A stretch of 64,000 nt of DNA from Brevundimonas sp. (GTDB lineage Bacteria > Pseudomonadota > Alphaproteobacteria > Caulobacterales > Caulobacteraceae), in NCBI RefSeq assembly GCF_013912065.1, contig NZ_JACESA010000010.1:62001-126000 (forward strand). Reading direction: 5' to 3'. The notes under the pieces were generated by a model, which was given only the letters and a program-made list of their open reading frames with translations, was not told the DNA's origin and searched no databases. Positions 1 through 8,088 of the stretch are shown piece by piece. The number at the start of each line of letters is the position of its first letter. The first letter of the stretch is position 1. The position numbers and the translations under genes are program-made.

Positions 1-85
1 CACAGGCGCGACCATCAAGATCGCCGCCTCCAAGGCCGTCCGCTTCCGCGTGTCCAAGCCCCTTAAGGACGCCGTCAACGGCTAA
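1..85 (+). CDS. HU-family DNA-binding protein, C-terminal end only
   Basis: The window opens inside this gene; codons start at base 2 and end in TAA at 83-85. The 27 visible residues include IKIAASKAVRFRV and PLKDAVNG, the usual C-terminal strand and helix of HU/IHF-type nucleoid proteins, with the closing KDAVN found in HU. HU dimers bend and compact DNA in the nucleoid. The rest of the gene, its start and its promoter lie outside the window. IHF subunits are less likely because they usually end differently. Confidence 0.8.
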   Translation, partial: TGATIKIAASKAVRFRVSKPLKDAVNG

Positions 86-91
86 GGTTTC

Positions 92-111
92 TCGGTCCCC
101 ACGGGGACCGA
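92..111 (+). terminator. Probable bidirectional terminator hairpin after the HU gene
   Basis: A stem CGGTCCC (93-99) pairs with GGGACCG (104-110), extended by T92-A111, with a four-base loop. It sits between two converging genes (stops at 85 and 121). There is no strong T-run on either side, so termination efficiency is uncertain. Confidence 0.5.
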
Positions 112-120
112 TCAGCCGAT

Positions 121-2979
121 TTAACGGGCGGGGGTCGCGGGGCGATTCTCGCCCGTTTCACTTCTGAAGTCCTGTTTGGCCGCATTGACCCAGCCGACGA
201 AGGTGTCAGCGGTGGACGCGAGACCGGCGAAATCCCCCGCCCCCGCCACGCCCGACAGATTGTCGTCGAGCGCCACGCGGATCGCATTGGCCGAACGCGC
301 CTTGGCGATGAAGGGCGTGTACTGGCCGTGCAGACGGTCCAATGCGCCCCGGTTTCCGCTCAGCGAATAGCCGACGCCGGCGCGGATCAGCCAGCTTTCC
401 TCGACCGGCGTCAGCGGGGTCGTCGCCTGCTTGTAGCGGTCGCCCAGGCGGGCCTCGTAGAGCGGCGCCGCCTCCGCCCATTTCTGCTGTTTCCAGAAGA
501 TGTCGCCGCGCACCTCGCGGGCCGGGTCGGACTGGTCGCGATCCAGCACCTCCAGCGCATGATCATAACGGCCCAGGTCCATCAGGGCGCGGGCCTCCAG
601 CGCGCGACGCTCGCTGTTCATGGCGTTGGGCAACAGGGTGGTGCGCGAGCCCCACAGGGCCTGAAGCGCCTTCTCCGGCTGGCGGTCCATCAGATAGACG
701 GTGGCCAGATTGGTGGCGACCTGGGCCTTGGCCACGCCGCCCAACCGCTCGTCCACCTGATGCTTCAGCAGTTCGGCGGCCTGGTCCAGCAGATCGACGT
801 CGATCAGGCGACGCGACAGGCGGCGAACCATCTCGTCGCCGTCGGCCCCGATCGGGGTCAGTTCGCGGAAATCATAGAACAGCGCCAGGGCCTGGACCGG
901 CTGTAGGCCGTCGGCGGCGCCTTCCAGAAACAGGGCGCGGAAGGCGTTGGACTGATCGGCCTGGATCTCGGCGGCCCCCGGCACGCCCGCCATCCGCTTG
1001 CCGGCGCCGCGCAGGGCGTCCAGAGCCTCGCGGTAGCGACCCTGCTGCAGATAGAGGTCGGCCAGTTTGCGGATCACCGCCAGTTCGGTGGCGTCGCCGC
1101 GCCAACGCCATTTGAGCTGTTCCAGCTGCTGCGCCGCCTGGTCGGGCGTCAGGACGCCCTTGTCGAGCTCCAGGCTGATGGCGCCCAGTTTGGCGGGGGT
1201 GGCGATCCCGTCCAGCGGGGCGCGGGCCACGGCCTTGTAGACCTTCAGCGCGCGGTCCTTGTCGCCGGTCAGGTCAAACAGGCGGGCCTGGACCACCCGC
1301 GCCGTCAGCTGGTCGGCGGCCGAGGCGTTCTGGCTGAAGACATAGGCCAGCAGCTGGCGGGCGGCGGGCAGGTCGTTGGTCTCGATCGCCGCCAGGGCAT
1401 GGGCGGCGCCGAACCGGGCGCGCCATTCCTTGGGGAAGTCGTCGATGACCGAGGCGCCGGCCGCGAAGGCCCTGCGTGCGCCCGCCCAGTCGCCCAGCTG
1501 CGCGGCCAGGTAGCCCTGCCAGACCTTCGTGGCCGGATCGTTCGACAGCGAGGCCCCGGCGAAATCGACCTGGGCCTCCTCCAGCCGACCGACGCCGACG
1601 CGGGCGGCGCCGCGCAGGCCCCGCACCTCGGGCTCGCCCTGCATGTTGGGGGCCTTGGCGATCAGGGCGTCCAGCACGCCGATCGCCTCATAGTTCAGCC
1701 CCGATCCCACCAGGAAACGGGCCAGGGCCATCCGGGCCGCGATCGGCGCGCGGGGATTGTCGGTTCCGGCTATGGTCTCTTCGGCCGCGGCGTCCTGCAG
1801 ACGGCGATAGCGGGCCGAGAAGCCGTCCTCGCCCACGGCGCCCCAGTCCTCCAGGATCAGGGCCGGATGGGCCGCACGCCTCGGTGCGTCGCCTCCCGCG
1901 CCGGCGGTCTCCAGCGTCGCCGACGGCGGCGACAGGGTCAGGCCGTCCGGACGGCTGAGGGTGACCAGGTCGCCCGCCGCCTCGATCTTCAGGTCGTCGG
2001 TCGCCGTCTCGACCGCCAGACCCTGGGCGGTCGGGATCAGGCTGAGGTCCACGGTGCTGCGCGCGCCCGAGAACCCCTTGCCGGGCGCCAGGGCCGTGAC
2101 GGCGGCGAAACGGTCGCCGACCAGGGGATCGGTCAGCCAGACGGTCTTGGTCGCCCCGGCCATCCGCGCCACCAGGGTCGCCGAACCGTCGTCGGAACGG
2201 TCGACCTGGACGCCCGAAGCGCCGGCGGGCGGCCCGCCGATGGTCACGGTCCAGGTTCCGCCCTGCCCCTCGGCCGAGACCGGCAGGCCGTCCGGCGCGG
2301 CGATGCGCACGGCGGTATAGTCGGGACCGGCGGCCCAGCGCGCGTCCTTGGCAGGCCCCAGGGCCTTGGCCCCGGCCATGTCCATCTTGGCGGCCGTATC
2401 GAACACCACCCAGACGGCCTCGCCCCGGCGGAAGACGGCGGCGCCGACCGGCGCGCCCCACTGGAAGGTCAGGACGGTCTTGTCCGGCGTCGAGACGGCG
2501 CGGACGGGCACGGTGGAGTTGACGACGGCGGCCCGCTCTTCGGCCGTCGGCGCCGGCGCCTTGCCCGGCGCATAGAGGTTCAGCCAGACGGCGCCGTCGG
2601 CGACGCCGTAGCGGGCGTCGGCGCCCTCGGCCAGGGTCAGGACCAGGTCGGTGGCGCCGCCTCGCGCCATCCGGGTTTCGACGGCCTTGATCCCTTGCGG
2701 AGGATCGACGCGCAGGCGCGAGACATCGGGCGCCGCCGAGACGCCCATGCGGACGATGACCTTGTCCGCTTCGCGCCGGATCTGGCTGCGGACGCCGACG
2801 ACGCCGCCGAACTCGACCCGGGTGAACTGGCTGGACTGGCCGATGCTGATCGACAGCGGATCGCCGGACCGGGCGCCTTCCTGAGCGGGAGCGGACAGGG
2901 GCGCAAAGGCGACCGCGCCGGCCGCGGCGGCGGCCACGGACGACTTCAGGAAGCGCTTGCTGTGCGAGGTCCCGGACAT
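121..2979 (-). CDS. Exported tetratricopeptide-repeat protein of unknown function
   Basis: About 952 residues. I chose the ATG at 2979; a GTG seven codons upstream is also open. The N-terminus has a basic stretch (HSKRFLKSS), an Ala-rich hydrophobic core and a probable signal-peptidase site after APLSAPA, so the protein should act in the periplasm or envelope. Residues about 40-370 look like a beta-rich region with repeated short strands. Residues about 400-930 carry many TPR-like helix pairs (for example LEEAQVDFAGASLSNDP and YREALDALRGAGKRM), pointing to a scaffold role. It stands alone, divergent from the DUF983 gene. No enzyme motif is visible and I do not recognise a named family. Confidence 0.75.
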   Translation of the reverse strand: MSGTSHSKRFLKSSVAAAAAGAVAFAPLSAPAQEGARSGDPLSISIGQSSQFTRVEFGGVVGVRSQIRREADKVIVRMGVSAAPDVSRLRVDPPQGIKAVETRMARGGATDLVLTLAEGADARYGVADGAVWLNLYAPGKAPAPTAEERAAVVNSTVPVRAVSTPDKTVLTFQWGAPVGAAVFRRGEAVWVVFDTAAKMDMAGAKALGPAKDARWAAGPDYTAVRIAAPDGLPVSAEGQGGTWTVTIGGPPAGASGVQVDRSDDGSATLVARMAGATKTVWLTDPLVGDRFAAVTALAPGKGFSGARSTVDLSLIPTAQGLAVETATDDLKIEAAGDLVTLSRPDGLTLSPPSATLETAGAGGDAPRRAAHPALILEDWGAVGEDGFSARYRRLQDAAAEETIAGTDNPRAPIAARMALARFLVGSGLNYEAIGVLDALIAKAPNMQGEPEVRGLRGAARVGVGRLEEAQVDFAGASLSNDPATKVWQGYLAAQLGDWAGARRAFAAGASVIDDFPKEWRARFGAAHALAAIETNDLPAARQLLAYVFSQNASAADQLTARVVQARLFDLTGDKDRALKVYKAVARAPLDGIATPAKLGAISLELDKGVLTPDQAAQQLEQLKWRWRGDATELAVIRKLADLYLQQGRYREALDALRGAGKRMAGVPGAAEIQADQSNAFRALFLEGAADGLQPVQALALFYDFRELTPIGADGDEMVRRLSRRLIDVDLLDQAAELLKHQVDERLGGVAKAQVATNLATVYLMDRQPEKALQALWGSRTTLLPNAMNSERRALEARALMDLGRYDHALEVLDRDQSDPAREVRGDIFWKQQKWAEAAPLYEARLGDRYKQATTPLTPVEESWLIRAGVGYSLSGNRGALDRLHGQYTPFIAKARSANAIRVALDDNLSGVAGAGDFAGLASTADTFVGWVNAAKQDFRSETGENRPATPAR

Positions 2980-3012
2980 ATCCGTGGAGCCTTGCCTCAC
3001 AAGCTCTTTAAT

Positions 3013-3026
3013 CGCGGTTAACCGCG
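3013..3026. promoter_or_regulatory. Perfect 14-bp palindrome in a divergent intergenic region
   Basis: CGCGGTTAACCGCG is fully self-complementary and lies between the divergent TPR-protein and DUF983 genes, about 35 bp upstream of the former. It could be an operator. A neighbouring TTAA at 3008 is spaced six bases from the central TTAA, one short of the CtrA arrangement. Confidence 0.3.
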
Positions 3027-3086
3027 TTCACCCACTTGGACCGTTCGTCCACGCGACAGATCGGGGCGAAGGGGTCATGATGGGGC

Positions 3087-3473
3087 ATGATCGACTATCC
3101 CAAGCTGAGCACCCTCAAGACCGGCCTGGCCTGCCGCTGCCCCCGCTGTGGCGAGGGACCGCTGTTCAAGGGGTATCTGACCCTGCGCGAGGCCTGTCCG
3201 AAATGCGGGCTGAGCTATGGGTTCGCCGACCCGGCGGACGGCCCGGCCTTCTTCGTCATGTCGGCCGTCGGAGTGGTCGGCATGATCCTGCTGATGGTGT
3301 TCGAGTTCACCGTCAAACCGCCGATCTGGGTCCATGCCGTGGTCACCCTGCCGATCCTGGTGGCCATGTGCCTGGGCTGCCTGCGCCCGTTCAAGGCCTG
3401 GCTGGTCGCCGAACAGTTCGTGCACAAGGCCGCCCCGCCCGAGTTTTCCAGCAACGGCCGGCACGGGGACTGA
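3087..3473 (+). CDS. DUF983 family zinc-ribbon membrane protein
   Basis: 128 residues, the usual DUF983 size. Two CPxCG knuckles (CPRCGEG near residue 19 and CPKCGLS near residue 38) form a predicted zinc ribbon at the cytoplasmic N-terminus. Two hydrophobic helices follow (AFFVMSAVGVVGMILLMVF and VHAVVTLPILVAMCLGC). Family members are often encoded near cytochrome oxidase or haem genes in alphaproteobacteria, but their role is not settled. Here the neighbours do not suggest a job. It converges on the small lipoprotein gene with only 13 bp between the stops. Confidence 0.85.
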   Translation: MIDYPKLSTLKTGLACRCPRCGEGPLFKGYLTLREACPKCGLSYGFADPADGPAFFVMSAVGVVGMILLMVFEFTVKPPIWVHAVVTLPILVAMCLGCLRPFKAWLVAEQFVHKAAPPEFSSNGRHGD

Positions 3474-3486
3474 TCCCCTTCCCGCC

Positions 3487-3852
3487 TCAGTCGATGCAGA
3501 GCGTCGCGCCGGCCTTGCCGTCCTCGACCACGGCGTTGCAACCGAAGCGGTCGCTGTCGGCCTGGCAGACGCCGGCGGTCGCCGCGCCGGGCGCTAGGCC
3601 GGTGTTGCCTTCCAGGCGGCAGTCGCCCTGGCACTGGTCGCCGTCGGTGCAGGGCTTGCCGGCGTCGGCGTAGCGGATCACGCACTGCCAGGACTGCATC
3701 CGGCCGACCTGTTTCATCGTCCCGCCGCGCGTGGCGCAGGCCGAGGCGTCGGCGCTCTGCATCGGGGCGTCGGAGCCGGCGCCCGTCGTAGTCTGGGGCG
3801 AACAGGCGGCGGCCAGCAGGGCGGCGGCGGCGATAAGGGAAGCGCGGATCAT
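3487..3852 (-). CDS. Small cysteine-rich lipoprotein coupled to hmgA
   Basis: 121 residues from the ATG at 3852. The start [17 protein letters not shown] is a signal sequence with a lipobox (LAAAC), so lipidation and envelope location are expected. The mature part is short and holds several further cysteines (around SACATRG, SWQCVIR, KPCTDGDQCQGDCRLEG and GVCQ), suggesting disulfides. The start codon shares one base with the hmgA stop (TAATG), so it should be translated from the hmgA mRNA. A longer in-frame reading into hmgA exists but would destroy the signal peptide, so I reject it. Function unknown. Confidence 0.7.
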   Translation of the reverse strand: MIRASLIAAAALLAAACSPQTTTGAGSDAPMQSADASACATRGGTMKQVGRMQSWQCVIRYADAGKPCTDGDQCQGDCRLEGNTGLAPGAATAGVCQADSDRFGCNAVVEDGKAGATLCID

Positions 3853-5144
3853 TAGACCTGTCCTTTGGTGAAGCCCGACCAGACGTCGTCGTAGTCCAGC
3901 TGCATCTGCGGTGATTCCGACGCCCATTTCGTGACACGGATCGGGGCCCGGGTCTCGAACATGAAGGCCAGGGTGTCAGTGATCTTGTGCGGCTTCAGTT
4001 CCGCCTGGATCGCACCTTCGTAGCTGGCCTGATCCGGGCCGTGGCCGCTCATCCGGTTGTGCAGGCTGGCGCCGCCGGGCGCGAAGCCGCCGGCCTTGGC
4101 GTCATAGGCGCCGGTGACCAGGCCCATGAACTCGCTCATCACGTTGCGGTGGAACCAGGGCGGCCGGAAGGTGTGCTCGGCCACCATCCAGCGCGGCGGG
4201 AAGATGACGAAGTCGATATTGGCCGTGCCCGGCGTCTCGGACGGGCTGGTCAGGACGGTGAAGATCGACGGATCGGGGTGGTCGAAACTGACGGTGTTGA
4301 TCGTGTTGAACCGCGCCGTGTCGTAGCGGCAGGGCGCCAGATTGCCGTGCCAGGCCACTACGTCCAGCGGGCTGTGATCGAAGGTCGTGGCCCACAGGCG
4401 GCCGCCGTATTTCTGGACGCACTGGGTCGGGCGATCCACGTCCTCGAACGCCGCGACCGGGGTCTCGAAGTCGCGCGGATTGGCCAGACCGTTGGCGCCG
4501 ATCGGCCCCAGGTCGGGCAGGCGGAACGGGCTGCCGTAGTTTTCGCAGACATAGCCGCGGACAGGCCCTTCGATCTCGACCCGGAAGCGGACGCCGCGCG
4601 GGATCAGGACCACATGGCCCGGCTGGGCCTCGATCACACCCATTTCGGTGACGAACCGGTGGGCGCCCTGTTGCGGCACGATCAGCAGTTCGCCGTCGGC
4701 GTCGTAGAAAACCCGGTCGGTCATCGACCGGTTGGCGACATAGAGGTGGATCCCCGCCCCGGCCCCGCCGTCGGGCTCGCCGTTTCCGCCATAGGTGACC
4801 AGACCTTCGACCCAGTCGGTGGGGGTCTCGGGGATGGGCAGAGGGTCCCAGCGCATCCGGTTGGGATTGGGCGGGGTCTCGTCGAACGGGCCGGAGCGGA
4901 CGCGGCCCTGGTCGAAGGCCACATAGGGACCGTGCTGGGCCGAGGGGCGCAGCCGATACAGCCAGCTGCGCCGGTTCTCGGCGCGCGGGGCGGTGAAGGC
5001 GGTGCCCGACAGCTGTTCCGCATACAGGCCCATCGGCGTCTTCTGCGGCGAGTTCTGGCCCACCGGCAGGGCGCCGGGCGCCGCCTCGGTGGCGAAATGA
5101 TTGCCGAAGCCGGTCAGATAGGCGGGCGCGTTGGATCGCGTCAT
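3852..5144 (-). CDS. hmgA: Homogentisate 1,2-dioxygenase
   Basis: 430 residues, the normal family length. The enzyme uses a non-haem iron to open the homogentisate ring to maleylacetoacetate in tyrosine and phenylalanine breakdown, in the cytoplasm. Family segments are clear: [13 protein letters not shown] at the start, PRGVRFRVE, and the iron-site region with [21 protein letters not shown] and NRMSGHGPD supplying the His and Glu ligands. The start ATG at 5144 follows an AGGGAGAA ribosome-binding site. Neither maleylacetoacetate isomerase nor fumarylacetoacetase is next to it here. The upstream region holds a cluster of GTCTGAA half-sites that may control it. Confidence 0.95.
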   Translation of the reverse strand: MTRSNAPAYLTGFGNHFATEAAPGALPVGQNSPQKTPMGLYAEQLSGTAFTAPRAENRRSWLYRLRPSAQHGPYVAFDQGRVRSGPFDETPPNPNRMRWDPLPIPETPTDWVEGLVTYGGNGEPDGGAGAGIHLYVANRSMTDRVFYDADGELLIVPQQGAHRFVTEMGVIEAQPGHVVLIPRGVRFRVEIEGPVRGYVCENYGSPFRLPDLGPIGANGLANPRDFETPVAAFEDVDRPTQCVQKYGGRLWATTFDHSPLDVVAWHGNLAPCRYDTARFNTINTVSFDHPDPSIFTVLTSPSETPGTANIDFVIFPPRWMVAEHTFRPPWFHRNVMSEFMGLVTGAYDAKAGGFAPGGASLHNRMSGHGPDQASYEGAIQAELKPHKITDTLAFMFETRAPIRVTKWASESPQMQLDYDDVWSGFTKGQV

Positions 5145-5232
5145 GTGGTTCTCCCTATCCGGTTCATTTAGCGAGGCGGCCGCGCGACGTCACCCCAAGG
5201 GCGAGAAGGCGGTCCGGCGGCTTCCTGATCGC

Positions 5233-5284
5233 TTCAGACCCGAGATCGAAAAAAAATGGGTCTGAATAGTCTGAATAGTCTGAA
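5233..5284. promoter_or_regulatory. Cluster of GTCTGAA half-sites upstream of hmgA
   Basis: Three direct copies of GTCTGAA lie at 5260-5266, 5269-5275 and 5278-5284 with an exact 9-bp period. An inverted copy, TTCAGAC, is at 5233-5239. The first direct copy and the inverted copy together make a perfect 9-bp inverted repeat (TTCAGACCC/GGGTCTGAA). The cluster lies 90-140 bp upstream of the hmgA start, a suitable place for a regulator to bind. The regulator is unknown. Confidence 0.45.
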
Positions 5285-5485
5285 ATCGGCGTAGCGGGGA
5301 CGAGCGCCGCGCAGCGGGCAGGCAAGACATGTATTCAGCGTTCCTCTCCACGTGACTGACGACCGCCATTATACGGGCGTTCCGAAGAGCGTCGGGAAAG
5401 TCGAGAAGTTTGAGGGTCAGGTGGTTGATCTAGCGCGCAAAACTCTTCGAAATTGGGACGGCTGAGCTCTGGGTGCGCATTCCTG

Positions 5486-5659
5486 CTTTCGTCATTCCGG
5501 GCGAAGCGCAGCGAAGACCCGGAACCCAGCGGCGCCGTAAGGCGAAATCCGTCCGCCGCACGATGTCCGAAGATCGAATCCGCGACAGGTTCGCGTTCTC
5601 GCGCGCCGCTGGGTTCCGGGTCTGCGGGCCAAGCGGCCCTTCGCCCGGAATGACGAAAG
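5486..5659. repeat. Nested palindromic intergenic element
   Basis: Two perfect 20-bp inverted repeats are nested. Outer arms are at 5486-5505 and 5640-5659 (starting CTTTCGTCATTCCGG); inner arms are at 5516-5535 and 5603-5622 (starting GACCCGGAACCCAG). The whole could fold into a long hairpin or cruciform. A shorter relative occurs at 11687-11794. It resembles the dispersed palindromic elements of alphaproteobacterial genomes. Confidence 0.75.
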
Positions 5660-5821
5660 AGAGAGGTCCCGCCGCTCCGATGAAACAATAAGTTCCGCCG
5701 TCTCGCGCCCGAAAGCCGCCGCCGTCGCTTTCGCATTTCGGGTCGGCTGGGATAAGCAGGGACAGGGCCGGGGGACCGGTCCGTGCAGCATCACCCGGCG
5801 ACGTCGGGACAGGAGACAGAC

Positions 5822-6502
5822 ATGGCCCATGATCGCGTCAGCGTGCTTCAGGCGCTCGAGACCCAGGGCGTCTGCCCGGTCTTCTATCATCCTGATCCCG
5901 AGGTCAGTCTGAACGTCATTCGCGCCTGCGCGCGCGGCGGGGCGCCGGTGGTGGAGTTCACCAATCGGGGGGACTTCGCCTGCGACCTGTTCGGCGAGAT
6001 CAATCGCGAACTGATCAGGACCGATCCGGACGTGGTCCTGGGCATCGGTTCGGTGGTCGATAATGGCACGGCGGCGCTTTACCTGAACCGGGGCGCGCGC
6101 TTCGTGGTCAGCCCCTGCCTGGTCCCGGACGTGGCCCGTGTATGCAACCGGCGCATGGTCGCCTATTTCCCCGGCTGCGGCTCGGTGACGGACATCGGCG
6201 AGGCGCACGAACTGGGCTGCGACATCGTCAAGCTGTTCCCCGGCGCGTCGGTCGGCGGGCCGGACTTCGTCAAGGCGGTCAAGGGGCCGATGCCCTGGGT
6301 CAAGATCATGCCGACGGGCGGCGTCGATCCGGACGAGGCCTCGATCGCCAAATGGTTCGGCGCCGGCATCGTGGCGGCGGGCATGGGATCGAAACTGGTG
6401 ACGGACGCCGCCGTCAAGTCGGGCGACTGGGCCGCCATCGAGGCCTCGGTGGGGGCGGCGGTCGACGCCGTCGCCGCCTTCCGGGCGTCGAAGGCGGGCT
6501 GA
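5822..6502 (+). CDS. eda: KDPG/4-hydroxy-2-oxoglutarate aldolase-type enzyme
   Basis: About 226 residues from the ATG at 5822, preceded by AGGAGACAGAC. Family members cleave 2-keto-3-deoxy-6-phosphogluconate to pyruvate and glyceraldehyde 3-phosphate in the Entner-Doudoroff pathway. The TIM-barrel landmarks are present: VVEFTNRGD with the catalytic Glu, SPCLVPDV, FPGCGSVTDIGEA, the Schiff-base lysine in CDIVKLFPGA, and MPTGGVDPDE. An upstream in-frame start at 5783 would add 13 residues without a better ribosome site. Substrate could also be 4-hydroxy-2-oxoglutarate or another KDPG-like acid, since no edd or sugar-acid gene lies nearby. Confidence 0.85.
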   Translation: MAHDRVSVLQALETQGVCPVFYHPDPEVSLNVIRACARGGAPVVEFTNRGDFACDLFGEINRELIRTDPDVVLGIGSVVDNGTAALYLNRGARFVVSPCLVPDVARVCNRRMVAYFPGCGSVTDIGEAHELGCDIVKLFPGASVGGPDFVKAVKGPMPWVKIMPTGGVDPDEASIAKWFGAGIVAAGMGSKLVTDAAVKSGDWAAIEASVGAAVDAVAAFRASKAG

Positions 6503-6509
6503 CCGGAGC

Positions 6510-7040
6510 TCAGCCCGGACCGTCGGGGTCTTCCGGTCCCGGCGGCGGGGCGTCGACCGGCGGCGTTCCGACGCGAACGTGGCGGACGCCGGGCCCCTTG
6601 CGGGCCAGAAGTTGGGCCAGGGCCTGGCGGTCCTCGAGGTCCAGCTTTTCCAGCATGGCGATGGCGCCGCCTTCCAGCCGGGCCCGGCCGCGCATTTCGG
6701 CCGTCCGGGACTCGTCCAGCAGGGCCTGAACGCGGGCCACGTCCATCCGAGGTTCGCGCGCCGCCTCCACGGCCTGACGCCGCGCCTCGCGCGCCGCCTC
6801 GAAGTCGGGGCGGGCCGACAGGGCGACCGAACGCATAGAGGCGCGAACCTCGCGACGCACCTCGGGGCTGAGCTGGCTCACCAGCTGGGGGAAGCCGCCT
6901 TCGCGGCCCGGACGGCGTTGTTCGGCGACGCGCTCGTCGATTTTCGCCCGACTGACGAAGAAGGCGGCCCCGGCGCCGAGGGCGAACAGGTTCAGCGCCA
7001 CCGATGCGGCCAGCGCGATCTTCAGACTGCGACCGCTCAT
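6510..7040 (-). CDS. Periplasmic heavy-metal-resistance-like (Spy/CpxP-type) protein
   Basis: 176 residues from the ATG at 7040, which overlaps the anti-sigma gene stop by four bases (ATGA). The N-terminus is a membrane anchor (ALAASVALNLFALGAGAAFFVS). The rest is a charged, helical, Arg/Glu-rich domain with a pattern like LSPEVRREVRASMRS and ARREARRQAVEAA, as in the heavy-metal-resistance/Spy superfamily of periplasmic helical sensors or chaperones. The tail is Pro-rich. Its place behind an ECF sigma and anti-sigma pair suggests a periplasmic sensor or effector of that circuit. The exact signal is unknown. Confidence 0.65.
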   Translation of the reverse strand: MSGRSLKIALAASVALNLFALGAGAAFFVSRAKIDERVAEQRRPGREGGFPQLVSQLSPEVRREVRASMRSVALSARPDFEAAREARRQAVEAAREPRMDVARVQALLDESRTAEMRGRARLEGGAIAMLEKLDLEDRQALAQLLARKGPGVRHVRVGTPPVDAPPPGPEDPDGPG

Positions 7041-7453
7041 CCCAGAACCTCCGTGTCGTCCACTGCGACCAGGGTGGACTGATACAGGATCGCGTCGGCC
7101 CGTTCGTCGGCGGTGACATGGGTGGTCAGGCCCACGCCCGCGACGACGCCGGCGCAGGCCGCCGCCGCCCAGCCCGCGCCCAAGAACCAGGCGATCCGGT
7201 CCAGATGGAAGCGACGGGTCCGTGGCCTGGACTGGGGCGCGGCGGCCAGGATGCGCGCCGTCAGGGCGTCGGACGGCTTCGGGGCCGGGGCGGCGTCCAG
7301 CAGGACGTCCAGCGCCGCCGCCTGGTCCAGCACCGCCTTCAGCGACGGATCGGCCGCCAGCAGGCTTTCGGCGAAGGCGCGTTCGGAGGCGGGCCACCGA
7401 CGCAGGTCGGCGCCGTAGGCGTCCGCCAGGGCCTGTAACCGTTCCGCCTTCAT
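7037..7453 (-). CDS. Membrane-anchored anti-sigma-factor-like protein
   Basis: 138 residues with one membrane helix at about 90-110 (IAWFLGAGWAAAACAGVVAGVGL). The N-terminal cytoplasmic part is acidic and helical (LQALADAYGADLRRWPASERAFAE). It overlaps both neighbours by four bases, with the ECF sigma gene upstream, the standard arrangement for an anti-sigma factor. No HxxxCxxC zinc anti-sigma motif is visible, so the assignment rests on context and topology. Confidence 0.65.
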   Translation of the reverse strand: MKAERLQALADAYGADLRRWPASERAFAESLLAADPSLKAVLDQAAALDVLLDAAPAPKPSDALTARILAAAPQSRPRTRRFHLDRIAWFLGAGWAAAACAGVVAGVGLTTHVTADERADAILYQSTLVAVDDTEVLG

Positions 7454-8022
7454 CGACCGTCTCCTTCAGCGGCCCCCGGAGCGATGTCCGAAAGGGCCTG
7501 ACGCAATGCGCGGCGTCCGCGCGACAACAAACTCTCCAGCGCCTCGACGCTGATCTCCATCAGAGCGGCCGCCTCGATATTGGACAGCTCCTGATAATGA
7601 CACAGGACGACGGCCTCGCGCTGCCGATCCGGCAGATGTTTCAGCGCCGCCGCGACCCGCAACCCCGTCTCGGCCGCCAACAGGCCCCGATCCGGCGCCG
7701 GCCCCTCGTCGGGCCGGTCGGGCGGCGTGTCCGTGGGGATCTCGCGTCGTCGCCGCAGCCGGTCGTAGCAGAGGTTCAGCGCCACCCGGTGCAGCCAAGT
7801 GTCGAACCGGGCCTTGCCGGGGACCCATTTCGGGGCCTGTCGCCAGGCCTTGAGCATCGCCTCCTGGGCCACGTCCTCGGCCTCGGCCGCGTCGCCCAGC
7901 ATCCGTTGGGCCAGGGCCAGGATGCGCGGCAGCTTGCGCGCGACAAGCGTCTGGGCCGCCGCCGGATCGCCCTGACCCACGCGGCGCACCAGATCCTCGT
8001 CGGGGTCGACGATCGCGACCAA
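7450..8022 (-). CDS. ECF-type RNA polymerase sigma factor
   Basis: 190 residues. Region 2 is seen at DVAQEAMLKAWRQAPKW and ARFDTWLHRVALNLCYDRLRRR; region 4 at LPDRQREAVVLCHYQELSNIEAA and the helix-turn-helix VEALESLLSRGRRALRQ. The spacer is short, as in group IV sigma factors. No ATG fits the frame; I use the TTG at 8022, which follows GGAAGAGGCGGG. Translational coupling (ATGA) to the membrane anti-sigma-like gene and then to the periplasmic protein suggests an envelope-stress or metal-response circuit. Confidence 0.88.
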   Translation of the reverse strand: MVAIVDPDEDLVRRVGQGDPAAAQTLVARKLPRILALAQRMLGDAAEAEDVAQEAMLKAWRQAPKWVPGKARFDTWLHRVALNLCYDRLRRRREIPTDTPPDRPDEGPAPDRGLLAAETGLRVAAALKHLPDRQREAVVLCHYQELSNIEAAALMEISVEALESLLSRGRRALRQALSDIAPGAAEGDGR

Positions 8023-8088
8023 ACCCGCCTCTTCCGCTGCTGACGAAAGGGACCGATTCGCACGCGAAGCCCGACCCCGACACTGTTC

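Larger units (their letters stand above)
5145..5821. other. 677-bp gap between hmgA and the KDPG aldolase gene
   Basis: This stretch has no convincing gene. It holds a half-site cluster close to hmgA (5233-5284), a run of A's, a 174-bp nested palindromic repeat (5486-5659), and the leader of the downstream aldolase gene with the Shine-Dalgarno AGGAGA at about 5811. Reading frames here are repeat translations without homology that I recognise. Confidence 0.6.
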
